This document shows, one piece after another, positions 17,193 through 27,367 of a stretch of 45,468 nucleotides of DNA. This DNA is from Phycisphaerae bacterium (GTDB lineage: Bacteria > Planctomycetota > Phycisphaerae > Sedimentisphaerales > SM23-30), in the NCBI GenBank assembly GCA_016342495.1, contig JAEIOG010000036.1, positions 1 through 45,468 of the forward strand. Direction: 5' to 3'. Below the pieces are notes generated by a model. That model had not been told where the DNA came from. It did no database searches and saw only the letters and a program-made list of their open reading frames with translations. The position numbers and the translations under genes were made by a program. Position 1 is the stretch's first letter. Every line of letters begins with the position of its first letter.

Positions 17193-20100
17193 CTAATCCA
17201 ACCAACTTTCTGACAGCAATCTCAGGTCATTTAGGCTAACCACTCCGGATCTATTTACATCGGCACCATTGCACCAGTCCGGCTCGACACATGGTTTTTC
17301 CCAGTTTTGCGACAATACAACAAAATCCAATAAATTAATGCTGCCATCGCCGCCAATATCAGGGCCAGCCAATACCTCAATTGTCATCGATCCCTCATCG
17401 TAAGCACCAGAAGAATCCATCACACGCATAGTGAAATAGCTAACCCCTACATTAGACAACTGCGGAGTTCCGGCAAGCGTCCCGTCAGCATTTACAATCA
17501 GCCACCCGGGCCCCGCCGATTTAGAAAACGTGATCACATCACCATCAGGGTCTCTCGCTTCTGATGATATATCCGCAGAATACTCCACAAGAGAGTAAGC
17601 ATTGGCTGAGGCAAAAGATGTCGACTGAAAATAAGGAGCATGGTTTACCGGTCCGGTCGGAATATACTCAATTACCAACTCGGGAGGATATGCACTTTCA
17701 CGGCTTTGAACACGCCTATTAGAATCTTTTGGCCCGCGTACAAGACCGATAGATTTAACACCATTCTCAGTATACCAACTTGTAACATCCTCATCATCCC
17801 ATCCATAGCTTGGGGCTAGAGAGCCTATTGGCAAAGCGGACATTGCAGGAGGCGCATTAGCCGATAAAGGATTCCACACCATCTGCATTTCATCCCATGA
17901 ATTGTCCGCGACAGTGAAAATTTCTGCTCCTCCAGAAAGAACATTCAACGAATAAAGTCGCAGCGTTGCCGCCACGATCTCGCCGACCACCTGTGGATTA
18001 AATTTCATAAACCCATGCCTCGTGGTCAAACCTGTATCAGGCGTCCTCAATTCAACTTCGGTACTAGCACCAAAATTGGTGCTAGGATAATTGCTGTCAA
18101 CGTAAGTATCCCCTATCGCATAGAACAATGCGATCTCGGTTTCCGGCTCGGGTATCACCAACGTAAACGACCACTCATCACCAGTAATAGTTCCATTAGC
18201 TGTTTCTGTATCAACCCTCCAGAAATATTCGGTATTTTCATCAAGGGTGCCTGGGTTGTAAATATTATTTGTTTGCGTACTAACCAGCGGCAAATTTCCA
18301 GACTCTGTGCCAAAGTAAACCTTGTGCTCAACCGCATCCTTGCCTTCGAGCCACATAAGATCGGCATCTGTTTTTACGCCCGACGTATTATCCGGCGGAA
18401 TCGGAGTGCTAGCTTTATCAAATTTGCAACCCGGTATCCAGTAATCTGTATCACCATATTCGTACGCACCAATATCGGGAGCCGAACCATTATAAATATC
18501 CGTAAATCCAGGAACCACCACTCCGGCATCGATAAGCTCAGAGCCCGCTTTAGGACGGAAATCCAAATTGACTGCATCTCTCAGCTGATCTTCAACATCC
18601 TTACCAATGTCATTTCCATGCCAAACAGCGATGTTGTCAGGAGCCACAAGCGGCCAGTCGTCAATTACATTACCCGCGATGTTTCTAACGATGGAATTTT
18701 CATTGCCACGATATGGATCACTTCCACGGCGGCCCAAAATTCTACACTCGTACTCCATGCACTCGGGCGGGTCATAACCATAGAACTTTTCGAACGCAAT
18801 ATTGATATCGCTTTTGGGTGTATTATTTAGAGCAGTTAGATTGTAGATTTGGTGCTGATCCCCTTTTAGCCTAAAGCCCCGCATATTATGCATTGAAACA
18901 ATATGATGAACTTTGCCGCGGATACCTGCCGCATCACCATCAAACCGCACACCATTTCTGCCTTTGCAATCGTGTATCCAGCTGTAGCGATGCTCTGTTC
19001 TTTCCTGAAACGATTGATTAGTCTGACAAGCAGAAAAATCTCCATCAAAATGCATGTTATAAATATGATTGTACTCAAGAATCCCGTCAGGACCATTCTT
19101 TGTCGCGTTGTTTAGGCCAAGGGTATGGAATGTATTTCGGCGAAGTATAGTACCGCTTCCTTTATGGTCAGAGACTGCACCATAAACGACCTGAAGAATC
19201 TGACCATTGTGGAAGTAACAGTTTTCGACGAGGTTGCCGCCGTTAGTTCTGATGTATAGTCCCACGCCTTCATAGTTTGCAAACTCGCAATCAATCCACG
19301 TGAGATTTGCCGGATCCCTCGAACCAACGGTCCTGTTGTATGGAGCAGCTCCATCATGTATCACATAACCAGGCCCTGGCGTTATCACCTTCAGCATTCG
19401 TCTGCCGTAACTTGGATAGATAAATTTGCAGTTATCAAAAGCTGTGTCGTATGTATCACTAAGGTCGAATGCTCCGGCGAACAGCTTAATGTTCGTGAAG
19501 TTTAGGTATTCACAGCTGGTAAGGTCGAGGATGAAGTTTTTATTTTTGCCCTCAATGTCCTTGCCCGCCGGAGAACCTGAATCTTTGAACCATACGTATA
19601 ACTCTTTTGTATCTTTATCATAGAACCACTCACCCGGAGCGTCAAGCAGGCCCAAATCGGCTTCAATATAATAACGTGCCCCAGATGCCGCTTGTGAAAC
19701 TGTCGACCCCACTGGAAAATTAACAGTAGTATGCGTAAAATTATCAGAGCCAGCGACATGAGAGGTAATCTGCTCAGTAAAGACATCGTTCCCGCTTACC
19801 AGACACCGGTAACCAACGAGCATAGCTCCCTCTACGCTTATATTTAAATCAACAAGTGACTCATACCTTTCATCATTATAGAAATGCCCCCATGTCGAGT
19901 TATCAGCAAGGCGTCCCTGAGTCGAATCCATATCCCAGTAGCTACCAGGTGTTGGGTCAAAACCGCTCGATGTATCCGGCACATGCCAGTCCTGCCCGAC
20001 ATTAGGCCAGCGAGCAACAGTCATCATATCATCGTCAACAAATAGCTGCCAAATATCTTCTGTGAGCACCTTTCGATAAATATTACCTGAATAGAGAGAC

Positions 20101-20414
20101 CAACCTGCATCATCAATCTGCATGGTTCCTGCTATAATAACTTCTTCGTCATTGTAATTGGTAAAAGTGATCGGATTACTGCTTGTACCCTTAAGACTGC
20201 TTTTTGTCACAGCCTCATGATATTTACCCCCGCGAATATACACCGTATCACCAGAACTAACCGAATCAATAGCATGCTGAATAGTCCTCCATGGTTTACT
20301 GGATGTTCCATTCTTCGTATCATCGCCGCTTCTGGAAACGTAATAATTAGCAGCGTTTACAAAAGAGCCGGATAAGACCATAGATAAAACAAACATGCTG
20401 ATTATATTTTTCAT
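17193..20414 (-). CDS. Modular right-handed beta-helix protein with DNRLRE, Ig-like and dockerin-like modules
   Basis: A 1073-residue exported protein, probably a polysaccharide-active enzyme acting outside the cell. A Sec signal (MFVLSMVLSGSFVNA) is followed by a DUF1565-type start (NYYVSRSGDDTKNG) and a right-handed parallel beta-helix to about residue 640. Inside lies the family motif DIWQLFVD...ARWPN (about 118-138). Next come an FN3-like module (about 675-755, LMWLEGKDAVEHKVYFG), a DNRLRE domain of the kind related to CBM96 (about 762-915), a cadherin/Ig-like domain (about 922-1010) and two dockerin-like calcium loops (about 1015-1073). I cannot assign a CAZy family; the layout recalls GH141 but without enough matching residues. 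It is third of four genes in unit 3, 35 nt behind a paralog. Loop 1 (PDIGGDGSINLLD) lacks one usual acidic ligand. Confidence 0.85.
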   Translation of the reverse strand: MKNIISMFVLSMVLSGSFVNAANYYVSRSGDDTKNGTSSKPWRTIQHAIDSVSSGDTVYIRGGKYHEAVTKSSLKGTSSNPITFTNYNDEEVIIAGTMQIDDAGWSLYSGNIYRKVLTEDIWQLFVDDDMMTVARWPNVGQDWHVPDTSSGFDPTPGSYWDMDSTQGRLADNSTWGHFYNDERYESLVDLNISVEGAMLVGYRCLVSGNDVFTEQITSHVAGSDNFTHTTVNFPVGSTVSQAASGARYYIEADLGLLDAPGEWFYDKDTKELYVWFKDSGSPAGKDIEGKNKNFILDLTSCEYLNFTNIKLFAGAFDLSDTYDTAFDNCKFIYPSYGRRMLKVITPGPGYVIHDGAAPYNRTVGSRDPANLTWIDCEFANYEGVGLYIRTNGGNLVENCYFHNGQILQVVYGAVSDHKGSGTILRRNTFHTLGLNNATKNGPDGILEYNHIYNMHFDGDFSACQTNQSFQERTEHRYSWIHDCKGRNGVRFDGDAAGIRGKVHHIVSMHNMRGFRLKGDQHQIYNLTALNNTPKSDINIAFEKFYGYDPPECMEYECRILGRRGSDPYRGNENSIVRNIAGNVIDDWPLVAPDNIAVWHGNDIGKDVEDQLRDAVNLDFRPKAGSELIDAGVVVPGFTDIYNGSAPDIGAYEYGDTDYWIPGCKFDKASTPIPPDNTSGVKTDADLMWLEGKDAVEHKVYFGTESGNLPLVSTQTNNIYNPGTLDENTEYFWRVDTETANGTITGDEWSFTLVIPEPETEIALFYAIGDTYVDSNYPSTNFGASTEVELRTPDTGLTTRHGFMKFNPQVVGEIVAATLRLYSLNVLSGGAEIFTVADNSWDEMQMVWNPLSANAPPAMSALPIGSLAPSYGWDDEDVTSWYTENGVKSIGLVRGPKDSNRRVQSRESAYPPELVIEYIPTGPVNHAPYFQSTSFASANAYSLVEYSADISSEARDPDGDVITFSKSAGPGWLIVNADGTLAGTPQLSNVGVSYFTMRVMDSSGAYDEGSMTIEVLAGPDIGGDGSINLLDFVVLSQNWEKPCVEPDWCNGADVNRSGVVSLNDLRLLSESWLD

Positions 20415-20449
20415 GAATTCACCGTTTCATAAACCATTTATTAATTGAT

Positions 20450-23400
20450 CTATTCAAGCCAACTAGTTGCGAATCTTTGCAAATCTGCCAACTCAACTTT
20501 CCCACTGTAGTCAAGATCAGCACCTTCGCACCATGATTGTGCAACGCAGGTTTTTTCCCAGTTCCTTGAAACCACTTCAAGGTCTTCAAGATTAACATCA
20601 CCGTCACCATTGATGTCGGCGCTGCCGTAAGCTACTGGTTCAGATGCCGTTGCTACAGCAATATCAGACTGGTAAGAAAATTGATCTGCGACATCGACAG
20701 CCTTTACTATATACTCATAAAGCAGGTCGTAAAGCATAGTAGTGTCAACATACTCAGAAGCAGTGATCAGTCCCGGATGAAGCTGCACGAAGTTGTCGTC
20801 GGGATTCTGACGTCGCAGAACCTGGTAACCCTGAATATCTGTCTCGGTATTGTCATCCCAGTCAAGCGATATCTGCCCGGCACTGCCTACGGCACTAAGA
20901 TTTGCCGGCGGATCGGGTATTGGGTCATCACCACCAGAAGAAGTATAGGCCAGCGTAAGATATGGTGGATTTTCATTTTCTCTGGAACTGATACCACGGT
21001 AGGAGGTTGTAAGCGACCTGTCAATACCCAACGAAACCAGGCCATTACCGCTAACCGCATTTAATACATTAAATCCTCTATAAGAAAGACTGTAAATATC
21101 CTGCTGATCGAGCAGTACACCGTCAATCGACGGAGCATTATTATACGTCAAAGTCAGTTCATTCCATGATGTATCGCTCATCGAATAAACCTGTACATTA
21201 CCGCTAGTTGAAGCACCGGTCGCATACAGGTTAAGATTTGCACTAACGATCGGGCCTGGCACACTAACGTTAAACTTGATATAACCCTCACGCTCATTAC
21301 CGTCTTCGTGCGTAGTAATGGAAAGTTTTGTCTCGGTACCATAGTTAGAATCCGGATTATCGTTTCTGGTATACGTATCGGCAACAGGATAGATATCAAC
21401 ATAAAAAGTATCCAACGGCTGCTGTGCGGTAAACGACCATTCATCACCTGTGATTGTCCCGTTGGAAGTAACTGTATCGATACGCCAGAAATACATCTGC
21501 CCTTCGGTAAGACCGTTTGCATTGGGATCAAAAATATTATTAGTCTGATTGCCTTTAAACTCCAGGCTGCCCGATGCTTTCCCGAAGTAGACATCATGCG
21601 AATCTGCGTCTTTGCCCTCCAGCCACATCAGGTCACAATCCGGCTTTGCATTCAGCGAACCATTGAGCGGGATAGGAGTGCTTGCCTTATCATCCTTACG
21701 CCCCGGGATCCAGTAATTAGTATCACCATATTCATAAGCCCCGATATCCGGTGCCGAGCCAATATATCCATCTGTTATCGGTGAATAAACTACCCCGGCA
21801 TCGACCAGACCGCTGGTTGCTGTCGGACGAAAATCCCAATTTACCGCATCACGAATGCGATCTGCTGCCCTGTCGTTAGCTCCAGTAGAGTCAACAAACC
21901 CGTTCCAATTACTACTATTGTTACCAGTAAGCTGTACGTATGAATGTGTATCCGAAGATATTCCGTCTGCGAGATTGTTATACACATCGCTATTCTGATT
22001 TTTCGGATCAGTTAATGGATTTGCATCTGTCATTTTGATCCCCGGCTCGAGCGGGTCGTGCAAAGCCACAGACGTATTGTTTATAACTTTGTGGTAATCG
22101 CCTTTGATATTCATAGAAGATGGAGTGTTCCATGAAACAAAGTGATGGTCACTGCCATTTACCCCTTCGTCGCCATCCCAGCGGCAGCCGGTCTTATATG
22201 CTTGATGATGCCAATTGTGATGACGCACAGTTCCATCACTGCCGCCGCCTGGACCGTCACCACCGGCACACTGCATAGCCGTTCCATCCATTTGGAAATA
22301 ACCGAAATACATAAAATTACACCACTCAATATCACATGCTGTATGCTTAACCATCACCTTTGATCCGTTGGTATGGAAGGTGCTCCGTTTAACAACGCTT
22401 TCCTTGTTACTGTTAGCCATCAGGATCATCTGCGACATGCCGGTAAAACTGAAGTGATGGAACGAGCAGTTATCCACTTCGTTACCGAAGCCTGTCTTCA
22501 TATATACCATGCCGTCACTGTATTCAAATTTGCAGTTGGCAATGTTGTAATAAGTGCTGCCCGATAACCCTTGAAAAAAGAATGACCCCGTCTCCGGCGG
22601 CTGAGTAGCCGCTTCTGTCGGCTCACCCTGATATCCATATTCGCCCAGCATTCGCCGATACCATGTAGGGTATGAAAAATTGCAATCTTCGACAGTAACG
22701 TGGCTGCCCTTGGGGAAATTCAACGCACATCCAAAGAAGTCGATTCCCTTAATAGTTAGATAACTTGCATCGTCAATATCAAACGCATAGGAAATCGTCT
22801 TTCCACGAACGTCACGTCCCTGCGGACTCTGCCCGTCTTCGCACCAAAGCCGAACCTCGCCGGTATCTTTATTATAATACCATTCGCCCGGCATATCCAA
22901 AGCCGAATCCGCTTCAATAAGAAAATGCCCCTGCCCCTTGTCGTGCGGATTTTGAACAGGCGTATATGTCAAATTGCTGGTCCCTGCGGTATGCGAAATA
23001 ATTGGCCGGGCAAACTGAGATTCAGAATGAAAGTTAAGCACGATTGATCCACCAGCAAAACTAACATTCTCAGCAGCCATGTCATGATAAAGCGTATCGT
23101 TTATCAGGTCACCGGTTGCATTCCAGGAATTGTTCATATGCCCCCATGTCCCCCATATATCCCACCAGCTCCCTTGGACCGGCGTATAGCCGTCAGCCTT
23201 GAACTGGATATCGTCGCATGGATGACCAACGGTAACATTCGGCCAGCGAGCAACAACAGCCATCCGTCCATCAACCCAAAGTTGCCAGACATCTTTGTTG
23301 ATCGTCGTTTTGTATATATTTGTATCAGCCTCCTGCGTCCATGTTCCCCCGCCAAGATCAGCCAGTGACTGCGACCCGTCAATTACAACCTCCTCGTTGT

Positions 23401-23650
23401 TATAATTTGTAATTGTTATCTCGTCGCCATTGTTGCCATGGAGATTAGCTGCCTTGATCTCTTCGTGGTATGTCCCGCCGCGAACATAGACCGTATCCCC
23501 AGCCCCAACCGTGTTTACCGCATGCTGAATAGTCCTCCACGGTTTGTTTATCGCGCCATTTCTGCTATCGTCGCCATTGGTTGAGACGTAGTAATTCCCC
23601 GCCTGCAACGAACCAACAATTAAAACCACAAATACAGCAACTCTTTTCAT
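20450..23650 (-). CDS. Modular right-handed beta-helix protein with DNRLRE, FN3 and dockerin-like modules
   Basis: A 1066-residue secreted paralog of its neighbours. After a short Sec signal (KRVAVFVVLIVGSLQAG) comes the beta-helix with RGGTYHEE, DVWQLWVD...ARWPN (about 118-138) and many Asn/His-rich rungs to about 640. An FN3-like module (about 665-745), a DNRLRE domain (about 747-905), a true FN3 domain (about 908-1000, LDWDDNTETDIQGYQVLRR) and a dockerin-like pair complete it. Both calcium loops, DINGDGDVNLED and DLDYSGKVELAD, keep their ligands, and a Cys pair (TCVAQSWC) lies between them. The frame extends to a TTG at 23683, but ATG at 23650 has GGAG 10 nt upstream and starts the signal directly. 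It is the nearest paralog of the truncated gene at 73-477. The catalytic type is unknown. Confidence 0.85.
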   Translation of the reverse strand: MKRVAVFVVLIVGSLQAGNYYVSTNGDDSRNGAINKPWRTIQHAVNTVGAGDTVYVRGGTYHEEIKAANLHGNNGDEITITNYNNEEVVIDGSQSLADLGGGTWTQEADTNIYKTTINKDVWQLWVDGRMAVVARWPNVTVGHPCDDIQFKADGYTPVQGSWWDIWGTWGHMNNSWNATGDLINDTLYHDMAAENVSFAGGSIVLNFHSESQFARPIISHTAGTSNLTYTPVQNPHDKGQGHFLIEADSALDMPGEWYYNKDTGEVRLWCEDGQSPQGRDVRGKTISYAFDIDDASYLTIKGIDFFGCALNFPKGSHVTVEDCNFSYPTWYRRMLGEYGYQGEPTEAATQPPETGSFFFQGLSGSTYYNIANCKFEYSDGMVYMKTGFGNEVDNCSFHHFSFTGMSQMILMANSNKESVVKRSTFHTNGSKVMVKHTACDIEWCNFMYFGYFQMDGTAMQCAGGDGPGGGSDGTVRHHNWHHQAYKTGCRWDGDEGVNGSDHHFVSWNTPSSMNIKGDYHKVINNTSVALHDPLEPGIKMTDANPLTDPKNQNSDVYNNLADGISSDTHSYVQLTGNNSSNWNGFVDSTGANDRAADRIRDAVNWDFRPTATSGLVDAGVVYSPITDGYIGSAPDIGAYEYGDTNYWIPGRKDDKASTPIPLNGSLNAKPDCDLMWLEGKDADSHDVYFGKASGSLEFKGNQTNNIFDPNANGLTEGQMYFWRIDTVTSNGTITGDEWSFTAQQPLDTFYVDIYPVADTYTRNDNPDSNYGTETKLSITTHEDGNEREGYIKFNVSVPGPIVSANLNLYATGASTSGNVQVYSMSDTSWNELTLTYNNAPSIDGVLLDQQDIYSLSYRGFNVLNAVSGNGLVSLGIDRSLTTSYRGISSRENENPPYLTLAYTSSGGDDPIPDPPANLSAVGSAGQISLDWDDNTETDIQGYQVLRRQNPDDNFVQLHPGLITASEYVDTTMLYDLLYEYIVKAVDVADQFSYQSDIAVATASEPVAYGSADINGDGDVNLEDLEVVSRNWEKTCVAQSWCEGADLDYSGKVELADLQRFATSWLE

Positions 23651-23703
23651 AGTACCCAAGCTCCGTTTTAAGTATAGAAACAATTATGGCATTTAATGCA
23701 AAA

Positions 23704-26700
23704 TTACTCAAGCCACTTTGACGCCAAATACTGTAGATCAAACACTGTAACCTTTCCGCTAAAATTCAGATCCGCACCTTCGCACCATAACGGTTCCCCG
23801 CAATCAGCCTGCCAGTATTTTGAAACAACTCTAAGATCATGCATGTCCACCCTGCCATTGTTATTTATGTCGGCATCACCGAACACGCCAGCTTCAACAG
23901 TGATACTCATATCAGCCACATCATACGCTCCCTGATCATCCGTTACGCGTATTGTCCACATATTTTCGCCAACATGCCCCGGCATGGGCGTTCCAGATGT
24001 CGTCCCGTCAGCAGCCATAGTCAGCCAGGCAGGACCTGCATCTATTGAAAACGTAATCGGATCACCATCAAGGTCAAAACCCTGATCGCCAATAGTATCG
24101 GCAAATTCAATACCTGCAACAGCCCCTGGCTCGTGAATCACTGTAGTATCAAAGTATGGTGGCCGATTCGCAGGCGGCGGCGTCCCGGAACTGCCAGTAT
24201 AGAATGACCACAGCTGGCCCCTTATAGTCACATTAGCAGTAATCGTATCGACTCTCCAGTAATAATAGGTATTCGACCATAGCGAACCCGGGTTGAAAAT
24301 ATTATTTGCTTGCGTACCATAGTCAGTAAGATCCCCCGGATCGGGCCCAAAAAATACTCTGTGGGAAACGGCATCTCTACCTTCAAGCCACATCAGATCA
24401 GCTGAGACTTTCGCAGTGATAGTACCATCCGGCGGGATAGGACAACTTGCGTCCTTGAATTTGCAACCCGGGATCCAGTAGTTCGTATCGCCGTACTCGT
24501 ACGCTCCAATATCCGGTGCATAACTAATATAACCATCGGTAAAACCAGGCACATGCGTCCCGGTATTTACAAGATCAGACCCTGCTTTTGGTCGGAAATC
24601 CAGATTGTCAGGGTCCCGCAGCTGACTCTCTAAAGTCTTACCTTCACCGATCCCATACCAAATACTATCCTGATCGATCGTCGGTATTGGCCATGGATTG
24701 ATGAAATATGCGGCAATATTTCTGACAATCGAATTAATATTACCCGCCTGGTTGCCGAACTCATCGTAATATTTTTGCAGTGCAACATTGCAGTCATCTT
24801 TAGGCCCATTATAAAGCCCAACAAGATTGTATATCTGGTGCTGGTCACCCTTGAGACGGAAACCCCTGTTATTCCGCATCGAAACGCAGTGATGAATCAC
24901 TCCATTGGTACCGCCCGGGTCGCCATCAAAACGAAAACCGTTACGGTTATAAGCGTTGTAAACCCAGTTATAACGACAGACAGTTGAGTCTTGAGTTCCC
25001 GACGGCATCTGATGGCCAGAGCTGTCACCTTTGAACATGAAATTATACGAACGGTTATACTCAAGCAGGCAGTTAGCACCGTTTTTAGTCGCATTACTTC
25101 GGCCTATAGTGTGGAACGTATTGCGGCGATAGGTTGTATCAGAACCCTTCTTGTCAGAGACAACTCCAAACGTCGTTGGTCCCCAGCCGGAGTTATGGAA
25201 ATAGTTATTCTCGATTAAATTGCCGCTTGTCCGCAAAGCCAATGCACGCCCTTCAGAAAAAGCAAATTCGCAATTCGTCCAGCTAAGGTTCGCAGGGTAA
25301 ACGGCACTGTCTGTTGCGTTCATGACCTGATTAATACCTGTTTCGCCAAGAACTGTTTTTGTCAAGCTTGGATAGAGAAATTTGCATTCGTCAAAATTAA
25401 CATCCTTTGTGCCGGTAAGATGAAATGCTCCGCCAAAAAGAGTGATTCCAGAGAAATTAACGTATTGACAATTATCAAGGGCTAGAACAGTATCTGTATT
25501 TCTCGCCTCAATGAAATGGCCGTCAGGCGTTGAGCTGTCAAAGAACCAGACATAAAGCAGATCGGAATTTTTGTCATAGAACCATTCACCCGGACTGTCA
25601 AGACAATCAAGATCACCCTCAATGTAGTATCGCCCGTCATCGATAGGCTTTTTCACCGGAGAGTCCGCCGGATACGAATTGGTTGTATGCGTAAAATGAC
25701 TCTGACCGGCTAAGTGCGATGTGATCGTCTCTCTTACAATGTCATTACCAGTAACAAGGCACCTGAAAATATTGAGTACCCCGCCCTGAAAGCTTTTGCC
25801 TTCACTGGAAAGGGAGTTATTGTTTTCTTTGTTATATAAATGCCCCCAGGTACTTGCAGTATCGAGATGTCCCCAAGTAGTTTCCTGGTCCCAGAAGCTC
25901 CCCGGGGTTGGATTATGCCCTGACGTATCGTCCGGCTCGTCCCAGTTCTTAGTAATATTAGGCCATCTCGCAATGATCATACTTTTATCGTCAACAAACA
26001 GCTGCCAGATATCCTGCGAAACAGTTGTCTTGTAGACATTACCGCTATAGACAGACCACTGGGAAGTTACCGGCATTGTACCGGCAATAATTACTTCCTC
26101 ATTCAAATAACATCTAATGGTAATCGGGTCATCTGATGTCCCATCCAAATTGTTAATCGTTACTGATTGATGATACTTACCGCCGCGAACATTGATTATA
26201 TCACCGGCAACCGCCGAGTCTACCGCATGCTGGATAGTAGCCCACGGCTGCGAATATGTCCCATTATTACTGTCACTGCCGCCCAAAGCTACAAAGTAGC
26301 CTTCAACCAATGCGTCGAGCACTTCAATTTCAATAGTATCTGTATTAGTTGCAGTTGGACTATTGCTGCTGTCATCGGCCAAAAGCTGAAGTTCATAGAT
26401 TCCTGCTGCGGAAAATTCTGCCGTTGGATTAACTATGGATGTGCTGCTGAAATTTACGTTTCCTGGTCCGCTTAATTTCGACCATGTAACTACAAGAGGC
26501 CCGGGTCCGTCCCCGCCGTCATCGGCACTGCCTGCAAGCTGAACTCGACCGCTGTTTGTATTGATATCTGATGCTTGATCAGGGCCGGCGTAAACGTTCG
26601 GCGAAATATTTGAACCTGAACTGCCGCCTGTTATTATTATCAGTTCCGGAATACCGTCAGAATCCTCTTTTGATCGCCAGCGTGCTTTATCCATAGAAAT

Positions 26701-27153
26701 ATCTGTCAAAGCAAAACTAAATATTCCATCGGCTGTTATAGAACCGGTTATATCAAAATCATACCATGTATCACTTTCAAGGGAACCAAGCGTTCTAAGT
26801 GCAGTGCCCGGTGTCGGGGCGGTGCCGTCAATAGCAGATTCTTCTATCCAGGAATTACTTGCAACACTATGAACAGTAGTTCCAAGCGGACAATGTCCCG
26901 CGGTCCTGAGACGAAGAACCACAGATTCGACATTATCGCCATTGATCCCTGAAACCTGAAACTTAAGCAAGCTATAGGTATCGCCTTTGACATTTAAGTA
27001 GTCAATGTCACCTTGAGGAGTTGTACTGCCAGAGGGAATATAAGTGTCATCGGTAGGCTCAAATTGCAATTGACCAGCTAGAGAGATTGACGAAATAAGC
27101 ACCAACACCAATAAAAACACTAAGCTTACTTTGAAGTAATTATTGCTTTTCAT
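23704..27153 (-). CDS. Modular right-handed beta-helix protein with N-terminal DNRLRE and PKD-like modules
   Basis: At 1149 residues this is the largest of the modular beta-helix proteins and the first gene of unit 3. Its order differs from its paralogs: signal peptide (VSLVFLLVLVLISSISLAG), a DNRLRE domain at the N-terminus (about 26-183), a PKD-like domain (about 185-280, ending EIEVLDA), then the beta-helix (about 281-890) with DIWQLFVD...ARWPN at about 379-399. An FN3-like module (about 909-990), a cadherin/Ig-like domain (about 996-1085) and a dockerin-like pair (about 1090-1149, DINNNGRVDMHD and DLNFSGKVTVFD) follow. I use ATG at 27153 rather than the track-extending TTG at 27201; GGGA lies 5 nt before it and the signal begins directly after. 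Shared element copy B and a TATAAT box lie upstream. Enzyme activity is unassigned. Confidence 0.85.
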   Translation of the reverse strand: MKSNNYFKVSLVFLLVLVLISSISLAGQLQFEPTDDTYIPSGSTTPQGDIDYLNVKGDTYSLLKFQVSGINGDNVESVVLRLRTAGHCPLGTTVHSVASNSWIEESAIDGTAPTPGTALRTLGSLESDTWYDFDITGSITADGIFSFALTDISMDKARWRSKEDSDGIPELIIITGGSSGSNISPNVYAGPDQASDINTNSGRVQLAGSADDGGDGPGPLVVTWSKLSGPGNVNFSSTSIVNPTAEFSAAGIYELQLLADDSSNSPTATNTDTIEIEVLDALVEGYFVALGGSDSNNGTYSQPWATIQHAVDSAVAGDIINVRGGKYHQSVTINNLDGTSDDPITIRCYLNEEVIIAGTMPVTSQWSVYSGNVYKTTVSQDIWQLFVDDKSMIIARWPNITKNWDEPDDTSGHNPTPGSFWDQETTWGHLDTASTWGHLYNKENNNSLSSEGKSFQGGVLNIFRCLVTGNDIVRETITSHLAGQSHFTHTTNSYPADSPVKKPIDDGRYYIEGDLDCLDSPGEWFYDKNSDLLYVWFFDSSTPDGHFIEARNTDTVLALDNCQYVNFSGITLFGGAFHLTGTKDVNFDECKFLYPSLTKTVLGETGINQVMNATDSAVYPANLSWTNCEFAFSEGRALALRTSGNLIENNYFHNSGWGPTTFGVVSDKKGSDTTYRRNTFHTIGRSNATKNGANCLLEYNRSYNFMFKGDSSGHQMPSGTQDSTVCRYNWVYNAYNRNGFRFDGDPGGTNGVIHHCVSMRNNRGFRLKGDQHQIYNLVGLYNGPKDDCNVALQKYYDEFGNQAGNINSIVRNIAAYFINPWPIPTIDQDSIWYGIGEGKTLESQLRDPDNLDFRPKAGSDLVNTGTHVPGFTDGYISYAPDIGAYEYGDTNYWIPGCKFKDASCPIPPDGTITAKVSADLMWLEGRDAVSHRVFFGPDPGDLTDYGTQANNIFNPGSLWSNTYYYWRVDTITANVTIRGQLWSFYTGSSGTPPPANRPPYFDTTVIHEPGAVAGIEFADTIGDQGFDLDGDPITFSIDAGPAWLTMAADGTTSGTPMPGHVGENMWTIRVTDDQGAYDVADMSITVEAGVFGDADINNNGRVDMHDLRVVSKYWQADCGEPLWCEGADLNFSGKVTVFDLQYLASKWLE

Positions 27154-27303
27154 CACAGTCCCAATGTTCCTTACAAATTGTATTGCACGGCAATCGTGCA
27201 AAAAGTAACGAGATCGATAAAAATGGCATCAAAGCCAATCAGGTCAAAGATGTTGTGGTTTTGATATTTTAACGCCTGAAAGGCTATAATACAATACTAA
27301 TAT

Positions 27304-27309
27304 ATTATA
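27304..27309 (-). promoter_or_regulatory. Predicted -10 box TATAAT of unit 3
   Basis: On the minus strand TAGCTATAATATATT contains a perfect TATAAT 22 nt downstream of shared element copy B. The equivalent sequence after copy A is TAGTGATAATATATT. No good -35 hexamer is present, which fits dependence on an activator bound to the element. The ATG at 27153 would be about 150 nt downstream. Confidence 0.5.
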
Positions 27310-27331
27310 GCTACTATCCGATACCAGAAAA

Positions 27332-27367
27332 GCCATTAAGGTGATTATCTTTCGCCTTTTTGCGCAA
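27332..27367 (-). promoter_or_regulatory. 36-bp shared regulatory element, copy B
   Basis: On the minus strand it begins TTGCGCAAAAAGGC, continues GAAAGATAATCACC and ends TTAATGGC. It differs from copy A at five of 36 positions. The two half-sites, AAAAAGGC and TTAATGGC, are 22 bp apart, about two helical turns, as expected for tandem binding of one protein on one face. It precedes the giant beta-helix genes of unit 3. Confidence 0.6.

Noticed and set aside
18015-18830. 271-codon open frame on the plus strand
   Set aside because: It lies wholly inside the well-supported beta-helix gene on the other strand, has no signal or known domain, and its composition follows the antisense of that gene.
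17193-27153. A cellulosome-type complex
   Set aside because: Dockerin-like tails are present, but no cohesin or scaffoldin is visible. Such tails are common in planctomycete exoproteins without a cellulosome.
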